From contig NZ_JBHTJV010000010.1 of the NCBI RefSeq assembly GCF_042676045.1, forward strand, positions 145,207 through 209,206: a stretch of DNA of 64,000 nucleotides. The letters run 5' to 3'. Below, piece by piece: positions 17,743 to 27,284 of this stretch. The first letter of the stretch is position 1; each line of letters starts with the position of its first letter. This DNA comes from Pseudahrensia aquimaris (GTDB lineage: Bacteria > Pseudomonadota > Alphaproteobacteria > Rhizobiales > Rhizobiaceae). The notes beneath the pieces were generated by a model that worked only from the letters and a program-made list of their open reading frames with translations, made no database searches and was not told where the DNA came from. A program made the translations under genes and the position numbers.

Positions 17743-19391
17743 GCAAGTCGCGATCCTTTTCAATTTACCTCCTCAAGGAAGGTTTTGATGCCACGAATAC
17801 GCTGAAAGAAGACAGCACGCTTGAAGATGGAGTCGATGCAAACGACCTGCCCGAAGGCGCGGGTCTTTATGTGCTCGATAGTCAGGAAACACCGCCTTGG
17901 TGGAGAGGTTATTTTGGTATTCAGAAGCACCTGATGCAGACTCTCAAGGGTGCGATCGTATTCTTGCCCGTGAATGATCGAACATTTGCAATCACTTTCG
18001 GACACGTATTTCATAACCTCAAACCCGAGAGCTATGAGTACGATTTTGGACTTCGTGTTACGCTAAACAGCGTTGATCCTGATCAGCTAAAAAGCCTGGA
18101 CTCTTTGATGCCCGAGAATGCAAGGCGGCAGAGAACCCAGCTATCCGTTGGCTCTGATCTAACCCTATTTGATTTTGATCGTGACAGCACAATCTTGAAG
18201 AGCCTGACTGGTAAAGTCAGAGAAGAACTGAAACCGTTTTTCAAGCACGCGACAGGCGCAAGCAGCATTCGAATTAGCTCAGATGTTGGACCTGCTGGAC
18301 TGGCTGCGCTTTGCGGTAAATTGCTGGAACTCTATCAGGACGATACATACAAGACTTCGTTTCCTGACATCCAGAATGTTGCCCCAGTCAAAGACCCCGT
18401 GATTGTTGACGCTCTCAACGCAAAACTGATTGCCGCGATAAGGGCGAAAGAGGACAATGTTGTCCTGACTATCCCTGACATCGTGAATTATGCCGACGAG
18501 ATGTATGCGACGTTTGCAGGTGAAGGCGCTGGTCTCGTCTATGACGATGTTTTTATCGATCGGTACTTCGAGTATTTGGATTCAAACGGCTTCAACCTGG
18601 CGACGATCGACGTAGATGCGCTCAAGAAGCATCATCTCGTGCTCACAAATGAGGCTGGGCAACCGCGCGGCGATCGACCCAGCATTCTAAAATGTTTGAT
18701 TTTCGACAGCACGCTCGATGGTGGGGCGGCAAGTTATCACCTATGCGAAGGAAATTGGTATCAGGTCGATGGCAACTATGTCTCAGAACTGTCCACGTAT
18801 CTTGACCCTTTATGCGCTGACACCACGCTTATTGAATACAGCCACGACGACGAAGGTGCTTACAATGATGCTGCGGCAACTGCTGCCTCTTCTCTTTGCA
18901 TGGACAAAGAAAACATCGCACCCGCTGGTCAGAAACAAGTCGAACCCTGCGATATTTTCAAGACAGAGAACAATCTCGTTATCCTGCACCATGTGAAGCG
19001 ATCAACCGTTTCGGCGATGCTGAGCCATCTGTTTAATCAGGGTTTGAATTCCGTCCAGCTTGTTCGCGATGACTCCGAGGCGTTGGAGAATCTCAAAGCG
19101 CTCGCGGTCGACAAAGCTGCTGATGGTGAAGAAGCTGAGATATTGGCGGCATTCGAAGGCAATCGCTTCAAGGTGGTTTTTCAGATTATTACTCACAAAG
19201 ATAAAACCGCAAAATCTCTGAACCTGCCATTGTTCTCACGCATCAGCCTGAAGCGCACTATGAAGGAGTTGCGCCGAATGGGGATCGATGCGGAATTCTG
19301 TTTTGTTGAGAACCAGGTGGAAGCTGCTGAAGGCAAAAAGAAACAACGAAAAAAGAAGGCGGATGACGCGCCTGAAGCGGAGGCCGCATGA
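17739..19391 (+). CDS. TIGR04141-type (DUF6119) sporadically distributed protein
   Basis: A 550-residue cytoplasmic protein starting SFSIYLLKEGFDATNTLKED, with the conserved segment LPEGAGLYVLDSQETPPWWRGYFGI and NDRTFAITFGHVFHNL. This matches the TIGR04141/DUF6119 family, which averages about 560 residues and is patchily distributed, often near restriction systems or mobile DNA. The C-terminus is Lys/Glu/Ala-rich (KKKQRKKKADDAPEAEAA). No catalytic motif is obvious. ATGA overlaps on both sides place it firmly in the defence operon. Its role is unknown: a sensor, effector or accessory protein are all possible. Confidence 0.8.
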   Translation: MSKSRSFSIYLLKEGFDATNTLKEDSTLEDGVDANDLPEGAGLYVLDSQETPPWWRGYFGIQKHLMQTLKGAIVFLPVNDRTFAITFGHVFHNLKPESYEYDFGLRVTLNSVDPDQLKSLDSLMPENARRQRTQLSVGSDLTLFDFDRDSTILKSLTGKVREELKPFFKHATGASSIRISSDVGPAGLAALCGKLLELYQDDTYKTSFPDIQNVAPVKDPVIVDALNAKLIAAIRAKEDNVVLTIPDIVNYADEMYATFAGEGAGLVYDDVFIDRYFEYLDSNGFNLATIDVDALKKHHLVLTNEAGQPRGDRPSILKCLIFDSTLDGGAASYHLCEGNWYQVDGNYVSELSTYLDPLCADTTLIEYSHDDEGAYNDAAATAASSLCMDKENIAPAGQKQVEPCDIFKTENNLVILHHVKRSTVSAMLSHLFNQGLNSVQLVRDDSEALENLKALAVDKAADGEEAEILAAFEGNRFKVVFQIITHKDKTAKSLNLPLFSRISLKRTMKELRRMGIDAEFCFVENQVEAAEGKKKQRKKKADDAPEAEAA

Positions 19392-20722
19392 CTTGGTACG
19401 AAAGAAGAGAGCCGTGGCAGGCACAGAAAGAGGACGCACGAGAAGCTGGCGATATCGATTACGCCCGCGTCATCCATTCTGCATCGTTCCGCCGATTGCA
19501 GGGAAAAACTCAGATTCTGAATCTGGGTGATAGCGACTTCTATCGCACCCGTTTAACCCATTCTCTCGAAGTGGCACAAATTGCGAGCGGTTTGACCAAG
19601 CAAATTGCAAAAGATTACTCGGGCAATCCTATTTGCTCGCACCTCCCCGATCGGACACTTATCCAGGCGATCGGCTGTACACACGATCTGGGGCATCCAC
19701 CTTTCGGTCACGGCGGTGAAGTCGCCTTGAACTATTGTATGCGTGACCACGGTGGCTTCGAAGGAAATGGTCAGACATTGAGAATTCTATCTCGGTTGGA
19801 GAATTTCTCTCAAAGCTCTGGTGCAAATCTCAGCCGCCGTGCGCTCTTAGGCGTTCTCAAATATCCAGCGTCTTTTAACGCAACGAACAATCAAGTTCCC
19901 GCGCTGGAAAAATCTACTACTACGGTTTCGCTAATCGATGTGAAGTGCAGCAAGCCTCCAAAATGTTATTTGGATTCAGAAAACGATGTTGTTGAGTGGA
20001 TTCTCAAGCCTCTTTCAGATGCCGAAAGAGATGATTTCCAAGCTGTTGAGCAAAAAGCAGACAAGCACAATAAGACGAATCACAAGTCTCTCGACTGCAC
20101 CATAATGGACGTGGCCGACGATATCTCTTACGGCGTTCACGATTTGGAAGATGCAATCGCAATGCGATTGCTCACCAGAGAAGCGTTCGAGAACGCTGTT
20201 ACGCCCGATAGCTCCACCTCTTTTCTTGATGCATTGAAAGAAAAATATCCGCAGGAATGTGGAAACAACGTGTATGCATATTTCGTGGATATGCTCTTTG
20301 GAGAAAGTGCTACTCGAAAAAGATGCATAAGCCGTCTCATTCACCACCTAATCACGGCGATCGAAGTGGTAGAAAAAGAGGAATTTTCAGAACCACTGCT
20401 ACGCTATCGGGTTCAAGTGAAAGAGCGACAAAGAGCGCTTCTCGATGCCCTTCAAGATGTTGTACGAGATCAGGTAATCCTCAACCCAAGCATTCAACAC
20501 TTGGAGTTCAAGGGTCAGAAAATGGTTGTCTCGGTTTTTGAGGCAATGGCATCTGATCCACTCCGCCTTCTTCCGAAAGATGCAAAAATTATCTTCGAAA
20601 AAAGCGGCCAGAACGTAAGAGTGATCTGCGACTACGTTGCAGGAATGACTGATCTTTATCTTCTTAAAACCTATGAACGACTCTTTAGTCCGCGCATGGG
20701 GTCAGTATTTGACAAATTGTAA
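19388..20722 (+). CDS. dGTPase-like dNTP triphosphohydrolase (HD superfamily)
   Basis: A 444-residue HD-domain enzyme of the Dgt family, which splits dNTPs into deoxynucleoside and triphosphate. Key residues are visible: RTRLTHSLEV (first His, about 57), CTHDLGHPPFGHGGE (HD pair, about 97), FEGNGQTLRIL and VADDISYGVHDLEDA (distal Asp). Homologues act in phage defence by draining dNTP pools. It overlaps the TIGR04141-type gene by ATGA and is followed, 13 bases after its stop, by hsdR. Placing a nucleotide-depletion enzyme inside a type I restriction operon suggests a second layer of defence. A housekeeping origin is less likely given the coupling. Confidence 0.92.
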   Translation: MTWYERREPWQAQKEDAREAGDIDYARVIHSASFRRLQGKTQILNLGDSDFYRTRLTHSLEVAQIASGLTKQIAKDYSGNPICSHLPDRTLIQAIGCTHDLGHPPFGHGGEVALNYCMRDHGGFEGNGQTLRILSRLENFSQSSGANLSRRALLGVLKYPASFNATNNQVPALEKSTTTVSLIDVKCSKPPKCYLDSENDVVEWILKPLSDAERDDFQAVEQKADKHNKTNHKSLDCTIMDVADDISYGVHDLEDAIAMRLLTREAFENAVTPDSSTSFLDALKEKYPQECGNNVYAYFVDMLFGESATRKRCISRLIHHLITAIEVVEKEEFSEPLLRYRVQVKERQRALLDALQDVVRDQVILNPSIQHLEFKGQKMVVSVFEAMASDPLRLLPKDAKIIFEKSGQNVRVICDYVAGMTDLYLLKTYERLFSPRMGSVFDKL

Positions 20723-20735
20723 GGGAGTAAAACTA

Positions 20736-23700
20736 ATGAGCGAAACTCCCAACACAGCAGAGCAATATTCAGCGCATATTCCCGCCCTTCAGACCCTAAT
20801 TTCTTTGGGTTGGACATTCCTGCCCACATCAGATTGCGCCGAGCTGCGGGGTGGGAACAAAGCCGTACTGCTAACGAGCATTCTGATCGATGAGCTGAAA
20901 AAACGGCGCTTCGAATACAAGGGGCGAGAGTACCCGCTTTCCACCAATGCGATCGATCAGATTGTCCGCGATCTTTCAGCACCGCAGATGCAGGAAGGTC
21001 TGCTGACGGCAAATGAAAAAATCTACAATGCCCTGACACTAGGTATGACGGTGACAGAGTTTGTAGAGGGCAAAAAGCACTCTGCAACTATTCCAATCAT
21101 CGACTGGGCAAACCCGCAGAACAACAGCCTGATTGTTACTGAAGAGTTCGAAGTTCTCGCTACTGACGGGGTGCATACCCGACGCCCAGATATCATATGC
21201 TTCGTAAATGGGCTGCCGCTTGCGGTGATCGAGGCCAAACGACCCGATTCAGGCAACCCAAATAAGTCGATGGTCGATGAAGGCATCAGCCAATCGATCA
21301 GGAATCAAAAGGCGGATGAGATTCCCAATCTATTCGCCTATTCCCAGCTCTTGCTTTCGATCAGCGGGACGGAAGGGCGCTACGGAACAACAAAGACTCC
21401 GAAGAAATTCTGGGCGAAATGGTCTGAAGAAGAAATTGATGAAAGCCATTTCTCAAAGATCAAAAACACTGCGCTCAGTGACGACGCAAAGCGCTTGCTG
21501 TTTGCGGGCAAGCCAAAAAGCATCCAAGACCACTTTGAGGCACTCTGGTCAGGAGTGCAGTTCGTTACAGATCAGGATCGGCTGCTTATCAGCCTGGTTT
21601 CGCCAGAGCGGCTTTTGGAATTTGTCCGCTACTTCATCATTTTTGACCGCAAAGTTGGCAAGGTAGCCGCCCGCTATCAGCAAGCCTTCGGTATCAAAGC
21701 GTTGATCGATCGGATTTCCGTCATTCGTCCTGATGGCGGTCGTGAGGGTGGTGTGATTTGGCATACTACGGGCTCGGGCAAGAGCTTCACGATGGTGTTC
21801 TTGTGCAAGGCGATGCTTCTTCGACAAGAACTTGCCCAATGCCGTGTCGTCGTTGTCACTGACCGCATTGATCTGGAGAAACAACTTGCGCGCACGTTTC
21901 TGACTGGTGGCGCTATGGGTGTGTCAAACGCAACCAAGAAGGATGAAAACAGAGCAAAGGCGTCTACTGGTCGGGATCTTGCCAAGCGCATTGGCAAGGG
22001 GAATGAGCGCATCATATTCTCGATCATCAATAAGTTTGGCACGGCTTCAAAATTGCCTGAGTGCTACAATCCCAGCGAAAATCTTATCGTTCTCGTTGAT
22101 GAGGGACACCGAAGCCAGGACGGCGAAAATCACGAGCGCATGAAGAAGGCACTTCCAAACGCTGCCTACGTTGCGTTCACAGGCACGCCTTTACTGAAGA
22201 ATGAGAAGACGACCAATAAGTTTGGTCCGATCGTTCATGCCTACACCATGCAGCGTGCTGTTCAGGATGGAACTGTCACGCCTCTGCTCTACGAAGAACG
22301 CCGCCCCGTTTTGGACATCAATGCAAGCGCGATTGATAATTGGTTTGAGAAAATTACAGCGTCCCTGACTGACAAGCAAAAGAGTGATCTGAAAGAGAAA
22401 TACGGCAAGAAGGGGCAACTCTACGGGTCAGGAAACCGAATTGAGTTGATCGCTTGGGATATTGCCGTTCACTTTGACGAGAACTTCAAAAAACTCGGCA
22501 AAGATTTGAAGGGGCAGCTTGCAACAGACAGCAAACTTTCAGCGGTTCGTTACAAGAAGGCATTGGACGCGACGGGGTTGGTGAGCAGCGCAATTATCAT
22601 CTCATCCCCCGATACACGCGAAGGGCATGAAGACGTCGATGAATCAGAGCTGCCAGAAGTCCAACAATGGTGGAAGGACAACGTAAAAGGTGATCCCGCA
22701 GAGTATGAAAGGCAGGTCATCGAAGATTTTGGAGAGCCTGGTGCTCCCGATATTCTGATCGTCGTAGACAAGCTGCTGACAGGATTTGACGAACCGAAAA
22801 ATGCGGTTCTCTACATCGATAAACCCCTAAAGCAGCACAACCTCATTCAGGCGATTGCGCGCGTAAACCGCCTGCATGACCAGAAGAAATATGGCCTGCT
22901 AATCGACTACAGAGGCATTTTGAAGGAGCTGGATACAGCCATTACGGAGTACCAAGACCTTGCAGAGCGTACTCAAGGTGGTTTTGATGTCGATGATATC
23001 GAAGGGCTCTATGCCAATGTCTCGACGGAATACAAGCGGCTACCCGCACTGCATGATGCACTTTGGGCGGTTTTCAAATACGTGAAGAACCGTTCTGATC
23101 GGGAACAATACCGCCAGATACTCATACCGAATCTCAGCACGGGTAAAGATGACCAGGTTGTCGACCTCAATCAAAAAGTTCGAGAGGACTTTTACGAGGC
23201 GCTGACCGAATTCGGGATGTGCTTGAAAATCGCCCTCGGCTCTCGCTCATTCTATGAGGATAAGTCTTTCTCTGAAGCCGATATCCAAACCTACAAACGC
23301 GATCTGAAGTTCTTCAGCGAGCTGCGTCGAACCGCCAAACAAGATGCCCAGGAAACGGTCGATTTTAGCGCGTATGAAGATCAGATTAGGCGGCTGGTCG
23401 ATCGCTACGTGGTGGGAGAGAACATACAGGAAGCAGACGGCGTTTATATCGTCAATGAGCTTGGTAAAAAGGAAGAGCCAGAGAATTGGAGTGAGGAGAA
23501 GACACGCAACGAAACGGACATTATTCGCTCGCGTTTGAAAAGGACGATCGAGCAGGAATTGGCTGACGATCCGTATGCCCAGTCATACTTCTCGGAGCTG
23601 TTGCGCAAGGCGATCGAAGAAGCGAACGCACTCTTTGAACATCCCTTCAAGCAGTATGCTCTTTTCAAAGAACTCGACGAGAAAGTTTCAAACCGCGATG

Positions 23701-24014
23701 TCGAAGGTATCCCTGAATCGCTTTCAGGAAATTCACACGCCGCCGCATATTTCGGTGTGATGAAAATGAAAAATCAAAGCGGAGAAAATCTCGAAAACGC
23801 GACCGATGAGCTTGTGGAGCTGAGCCTCGCCATCGACGAAATTGTGAATGTTGCGGTAGCCGAAAACTCTCTCAACACTCAGAATATCGAGGCCTCTGTT
23901 CGCAAGAAATTGCTTCCGCTCCTGTTCAAAAGATTGGGCTTGGATTCAGCCAAAGACGTTGTCGAGCAAATTGTGGGCATCGTTCGATTGGGTTTGTCCA
24001 AAGGGGCTTTCTAA
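20736..24014 (+). CDS. hsdR: type I restriction endonuclease subunit R
   Basis: A 1092-residue motor/nuclease subunit. The N-terminal PD-(D/E)XK nuclease is seen as RRPDIICFVNGLPLAVIEAKRP (Asp about 150, EAK about 165). The SF2 translocase has Walker A TTGSGKSF (about 345), the DEGH box (about 453), the VAFTGTPLL motif and a helicase C-terminal motif IQAIARVNRLHD. A long helical C-terminus binds HsdM/S. The start at 20736 follows an AAGGGAG ribosome site 13 bases after the previous stop; a longer frame from 20673 overlaps the dNTPase gene without support. It is intact, so restriction should be functional. Confidence 0.97.
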   Translation: MSETPNTAEQYSAHIPALQTLISLGWTFLPTSDCAELRGGNKAVLLTSILIDELKKRRFEYKGREYPLSTNAIDQIVRDLSAPQMQEGLLTANEKIYNALTLGMTVTEFVEGKKHSATIPIIDWANPQNNSLIVTEEFEVLATDGVHTRRPDIICFVNGLPLAVIEAKRPDSGNPNKSMVDEGISQSIRNQKADEIPNLFAYSQLLLSISGTEGRYGTTKTPKKFWAKWSEEEIDESHFSKIKNTALSDDAKRLLFAGKPKSIQDHFEALWSGVQFVTDQDRLLISLVSPERLLEFVRYFIIFDRKVGKVAARYQQAFGIKALIDRISVIRPDGGREGGVIWHTTGSGKSFTMVFLCKAMLLRQELAQCRVVVVTDRIDLEKQLARTFLTGGAMGVSNATKKDENRAKASTGRDLAKRIGKGNERIIFSIINKFGTASKLPECYNPSENLIVLVDEGHRSQDGENHERMKKALPNAAYVAFTGTPLLKNEKTTNKFGPIVHAYTMQRAVQDGTVTPLLYEERRPVLDINASAIDNWFEKITASLTDKQKSDLKEKYGKKGQLYGSGNRIELIAWDIAVHFDENFKKLGKDLKGQLATDSKLSAVRYKKALDATGLVSSAIIISSPDTREGHEDVDESELPEVQQWWKDNVKGDPAEYERQVIEDFGEPGAPDILIVVDKLLTGFDEPKNAVLYIDKPLKQHNLIQAIARVNRLHDQKKYGLLIDYRGILKELDTAITEYQDLAERTQGGFDVDDIEGLYANVSTEYKRLPALHDALWAVFKYVKNRSDREQYRQILIPNLSTGKDDQVVDLNQKVREDFYEALTEFGMCLKIALGSRSFYEDKSFSEADIQTYKRDLKFFSELRRTAKQDAQETVDFSAYEDQIRRLVDRYVVGENIQEADGVYIVNELGKKEEPENWSEEKTRNETDIIRSRLKRTIEQELADDPYAQSYFSELLRKAIEEANALFEHPFKQYALFKELDEKVSNRDVEGIPESLSGNSHAAAYFGVMKMKNQSGENLENATDELVELSLAIDEIVNVAVAENSLNTQNIEASVRKKLLPLLFKRLGLDSAKDVVEQIVGIVRLGLSKGAF

Positions 24015-24740
24015 ATGCGCGCCGCGGTTTCCTATGGCGAGAGGCAGGTCGAGTATTCTGTCTCGATCAACGATCAACTTACCGACCGTGTCCGTATCCA
24101 CGTGCATCCGAACGGCTCGGTTGAAGTTGAGAGTCCCGCAGGCAAATCAGATGCTGATATAGCCAAGGCAATTCTGAAACGCGCGCGATGGATCGATACC
24201 AATTTGCGTCAGTTTGAGAGGCTGAGAGAGCATTCACTCCCCAGACAATATGTCAGCGGTGAAACTCATTTTTATCTAGGCCGTCGCTATCAGTTGAAGG
24301 TGATTGACGGAGTTCGCGGTGCATCTTGTGTTCGGATGAAGGGAGGCCGCATTCACGTTGAGCTTCCTCATGCTGATCCAGCCGCAATAAAGCGTCGCTT
24401 GAACGCGTGGTACAAGAGCCGCGCAACATCCTACTTCGAGGATAGGCTAAACGAGATTTCATCTGGGATTCGGTGGGTCGATACCCCGCCACCAGTCAAA
24501 CTGGTCAAGATGAAAAAGCAGTGGGGGAGTTGCTCTCCTTCGGGAAGCGTTTACCTGAATCCGATGCTGATTAAAGCTCCTCGTGAATGCGTTGACTACG
24601 TTATTGTGCACGAGCTCTGCCACCTTATGGAACATAATCACAGCAAGCGTTTTTACTCACTGTTGCAGACACACTGCCCAAATTGGCAGCACGTAAAATC
24701 GAAATTGGACGGAATGGCCGAGCTTCTTCTGGCTGAATGA
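24015..24740 (+). CDS. YgjP/DUF45-type zinc metallopeptidase-like protein
   Basis: A 241-residue protein of the YgjP/M48-like (DUF45) family, commonly linked to type I restriction loci. The C-terminal half holds WGSCSPSGSVYLNPMLIKAP and the zinc site VIVHELCHLMEHNHSKRFY (HExxH with a downstream His/Glu region, about residues 190-215). The N-terminal half is a beta-rich segment (SVSINDQLTDRVRIHVHPNG). The ATG follows the hsdR stop with no gap, so translation is coupled. Its substrate is unknown; cleavage or maturation of restriction subunits is a possible but untested role. Confidence 0.88.
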   Translation: MRAAVSYGERQVEYSVSINDQLTDRVRIHVHPNGSVEVESPAGKSDADIAKAILKRARWIDTNLRQFERLREHSLPRQYVSGETHFYLGRRYQLKVIDGVRGASCVRMKGGRIHVELPHADPAAIKRRLNAWYKSRATSYFEDRLNEISSGIRWVDTPPPVKLVKMKKQWGSCSPSGSVYLNPMLIKAPRECVDYVIVHELCHLMEHNHSKRFYSLLQTHCPNWQHVKSKLDGMAELLLAE

Positions 24741-24822
24741 GCTATATCATGGGGTTTTCAGGGGAGCAGGAACGCGCCCTTGAATGGTGGTGCAGCGGCC
24801 AAACGTCTGCGAGTGGGTTTCA

Positions 24823-25025
24823 AGGGGCGCGATAGCCCCTGATCCTCCTGAAGGGATCGATGGGTGCAGGGAGAGTGAAATCTCACCTGCGAGGGGTCAA
24901 CCGCCGATACGGTTGCATGGCGAGAACGGGCTCAATGCCCAGGTCACGCCATTGGCCAGAGGGATGCAACGGGAGAGCGCAGCGTCTCCCTTGCCAAGAT
25001 GGTGTTGTCTGACAACACACATCTT
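24823..25025 (+). ncRNA. candidate structured noncoding RNA
   Basis: The stretch 24741-25191 has no credible gene but is dense in nested inverted repeats. Stems: 24823-24828 with 24835-24840 (AGGGGC/GCCCCT); 24866-24874 with 24881-24890 (GCAGG+GAGA / TCTC-A-CCTGC); 24899-24903 with 24910-24914; an outer TTGCAT/ATGCAA pair (24913-24918, 24964-24969) enclosing TGGCG/CGCCA and GGGC/GCCC; 24971-24976 with 24985-24990 (GGGAGA/TCTCCC); and 24996-25008 with 25012-25025 (13 pairs, one bulge). A strong plus-strand terminator follows at 25192. No known RNA family was recognised. It could instead be a DNA transfer or recombination site. Confidence 0.5.
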
Positions 25026-25191
25026 GCGGAGCGCGATAAATCGCTGTTTTGAGCAAAAACTCATTTTCGCGACGGTTCGCTGAACCGCCCAAATGACCCT
25101 TTGTCGAACGAACTTGCGATATCCATTTGCGAGAAAGACAGAGCTGTTTCTGCTCCAAACGACTAATGGGTTTTTGGGAGTTTGATGACGA

Positions 25192-25230
25192 AATCCGCCC
25201 GCAACGTTGTTGCGGGCGGATTGCTTTTTT
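25192..25230 (+). terminator. strong Rho-independent terminator
   Basis: Perfect 14-bp stem AATCCGCCCGCAAC / GTTGCGGGCGGATT with a 3-base loop (GTT), followed by GC and six T residues. It ends plus-strand transcripts from the defence operon and/or the hairpin-rich region. The convergent parB gene stops 9 bases beyond it. Confidence 0.92.
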
Positions 25231-25238
25231 GGGTTTGC

Positions 25239-26975
25239 TCAAGCGAAGTGCTTCTTCACAACACTGAACCGTTCAATGGCTTCAATGCCGCCGCGCTTGG
25301 TGTAACCTTTCATCGGAACTGTCATATAGCGTGGGTGCCAATCGTTGTTGCCGTTAGAGCGTGTACCATCGAGACAATCACGGATGATTTTCTTCTGCAC
25401 CTTCGCCGTTGAGGAAACGTGTGCGTCGGCGGTGGCTTTTCCCGCGGCTTCTTTCACACAAGCATTGATAGCTTCCTTGTCGCGCAATAGGTCAAAAAAC
25501 GCTTCCTCGGGTGACCAGTTTTCAGCCATATCGACGCTCAATAACCCGCCCAATCCTTCGACCAAAGCGTCACCGCTCGGCAACGTCTCTGCGACAACGA
25601 AGGTGTAAATCCGCATGACCGTTTCGTTATCAAACTCGCGCAATTTGGCGAAGATAGCGTAAGGACACAGACCGTCCGCCCATGACCTTTGCGTTGGTAC
25701 GAGCGTGAGGGCGTCATCCAGTTTCAAGCCAAGCAGTTCGACAATTTCCCAACGCTCCTCGGCAAATCGAGTCTCAGCTTTGTTGCTCGCCACAGATTCC
25801 TGAATTGCTTCCGTATTCGCTTTTTGCTTCTCGGCGCGAATGTCCCACAGGCTAGAACCCGCAATCATCTGTGCCAGTCCAACCCGTAGGGCGATGTCTG
25901 TTTGAGAGAGTAGTTTCTCGCGCACGACTGCGTGACGGTGCAGGTCGAGATAGTTTTGCATGGCCTTGGTCAGTTCGGGACGTGACGGCGTTGGCTCGAC
26001 TTCGGCTTCGCCGCCATCGACCCTCGCTTTCTCACGTTTAGCGGCTTCCTTTGATGTCAGATAGCCTTCGTGAAACGTCACTTCACCATCATGCGCGATA
26101 GTCACATAGACCTTGCCGCCCTTGGACTTCGTAATCTTGCTGTACTCCCATGATGACCAATGTTCGCCGACTTCGAACAAAACGACCTCACTCCAACCAT
26201 CGTCGAGATAGCGGTCGCGGGCTTCGGCCACGGCAGTGTTCTGCAACGCCCAAAATTGAATTGCGTCATCGAAATAGCGTTCTTTCCCGAACAGGTCGGA
26301 AATGATGTTGCCGCCATATCCATCAACATCAAACAGAGCGTTGGCGACAGGAATATCCGCACCGCCAAAGAGCCACGCCTTTAGGGCGCGACCGCGCGGC
26401 GCGTAGTCATCTTCACTGATGAATAGTTGCCACCACGCTTTTTGTTGACGTTTGGTCGCCAACGTCAGCGCACGGATAGTGTCTGCGCCGATGTCGTCCT
26501 TGCGGTAAGCAGTCAGGATAGGTTGATAAAGATTGGCGATTGCCAAGCGTTGTTTGACCAGTCGCTCAGTCACACCGAAATGAGCGGCAACGTCTTCGAC
26601 GCTTCGCCCTTGTTTCACGAGCGCAGAAAACGCCTTGTATTGGTCAATCTCGTCCATCGGCAGACGCGCAATGTTCTCAGCCAAGCTGGCTTCAATCGCT
26701 TTGGCGTCATCGCCGTCTTCCATGATGATACACGGTAGCGGGTCAACCGTGCCGCCTGTCTCAATTGCTTCCTCAGCAAGTTTGGTTGCGGCGTAGTAGC
26801 GTCTTTGCCCTGCGACAATTTCAAAAGCCTCGCAATTGGGGCGCACCAAAAGCGGTTGCAAAACGCCAAGCGAGCGAATGCTTGGCAGAATGTCATCGAC
26901 GTTTTTCGCGCCGCGCTTGCGGACATTCAGGTTGGTGGTTTTCAGGTCTTTGAGTTCAATATGGTCTAGTCTCAT
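25239..26975 (-). CDS. parB: ParB/RepB-family DNA-binding protein
   Basis: A 578-residue protein with an N-terminal ParB/sulfiredoxin-like domain (SIRSLGVLQPLLVRPNCEAFEIVAGQRRYYAA) and a helix-turn-helix (RSVEDVAAHFGVTERLVKQRLAIANL). A long C-terminal part is typical of ParB-like proteins on alphaproteobacterial plasmids and integrative elements. The ATG at 26975 has a GGAGG ribosome site 5 bases upstream; an upstream in-frame ATG at 27011 is less likely. No parA is adjacent, so a role in plasmid-style segregation is uncertain. It may act in regulation or maintenance of the excised element. Confidence 0.9.
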   Translation of the reverse strand: MRLDHIELKDLKTTNLNVRKRGAKNVDDILPSIRSLGVLQPLLVRPNCEAFEIVAGQRRYYAATKLAEEAIETGGTVDPLPCIIMEDGDDAKAIEASLAENIARLPMDEIDQYKAFSALVKQGRSVEDVAAHFGVTERLVKQRLAIANLYQPILTAYRKDDIGADTIRALTLATKRQQKAWWQLFISEDDYAPRGRALKAWLFGGADIPVANALFDVDGYGGNIISDLFGKERYFDDAIQFWALQNTAVAEARDRYLDDGWSEVVLFEVGEHWSSWEYSKITKSKGGKVYVTIAHDGEVTFHEGYLTSKEAAKREKARVDGGEAEVEPTPSRPELTKAMQNYLDLHRHAVVREKLLSQTDIALRVGLAQMIAGSSLWDIRAEKQKANTEAIQESVASNKAETRFAEERWEIVELLGLKLDDALTLVPTQRSWADGLCPYAIFAKLREFDNETVMRIYTFVVAETLPSGDALVEGLGGLLSVDMAENWSPEEAFFDLLRDKEAINACVKEAAGKATADAHVSSTAKVQKKIIRDCLDGTRSNGNNDWHPRYMTVPMKGYTKRGGIEAIERFSVVKKHFA

Positions 26976-27059
26976 GATTTCCTCCTTCGGTTCGGTAATG
27001 CAGGATTGCATTCGAAAATCCCGCCGCGTCTGTCGGGGTTTTCGGATGAAATCGCCGCG

Positions 27060-27275
27060 TCAAAACAAGTCCATCTGATTGCGGCTCACTTCGTCGAACA
27101 GGCCGATGTCACACGGCTTTTGCAGACACGGGCGGTCGGCGCGGCGAAATCGTTTTGGCTGATTGCCAATCGCCTCCAGACGTTCTTTCAGCGAAACAAG
27201 CCGATAGCCGTCGATGACGAATTGCAGGCCAACTTCGGTTTGCTCGATTGTTGACGGTGATTTTGAATTGCTCAT
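27060..27275 (-). CDS. small hypothetical protein (71 aa)
   Basis: A 71-residue ORF (MSNSKSPSTIEQTEVGLQFV ... VSRNQMDLF) preceded by a strong AGGAGG ribosome site. It lies between ardA and parB, all on the minus strand, and is probably co-transcribed with them. The sequence has a short beta-like start (GLQFVIDGYRLVSLKERLEAI) and a basic centre. No family is recognised. Confidence 0.6.
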   Translation of the reverse strand: MSNSKSPSTIEQTEVGLQFVIDGYRLVSLKERLEAIGNQPKRFRRADRPCLQKPCDIGLFDEVSRNQMDLF

Positions 27276-27284
27276 TGCCGCCTC

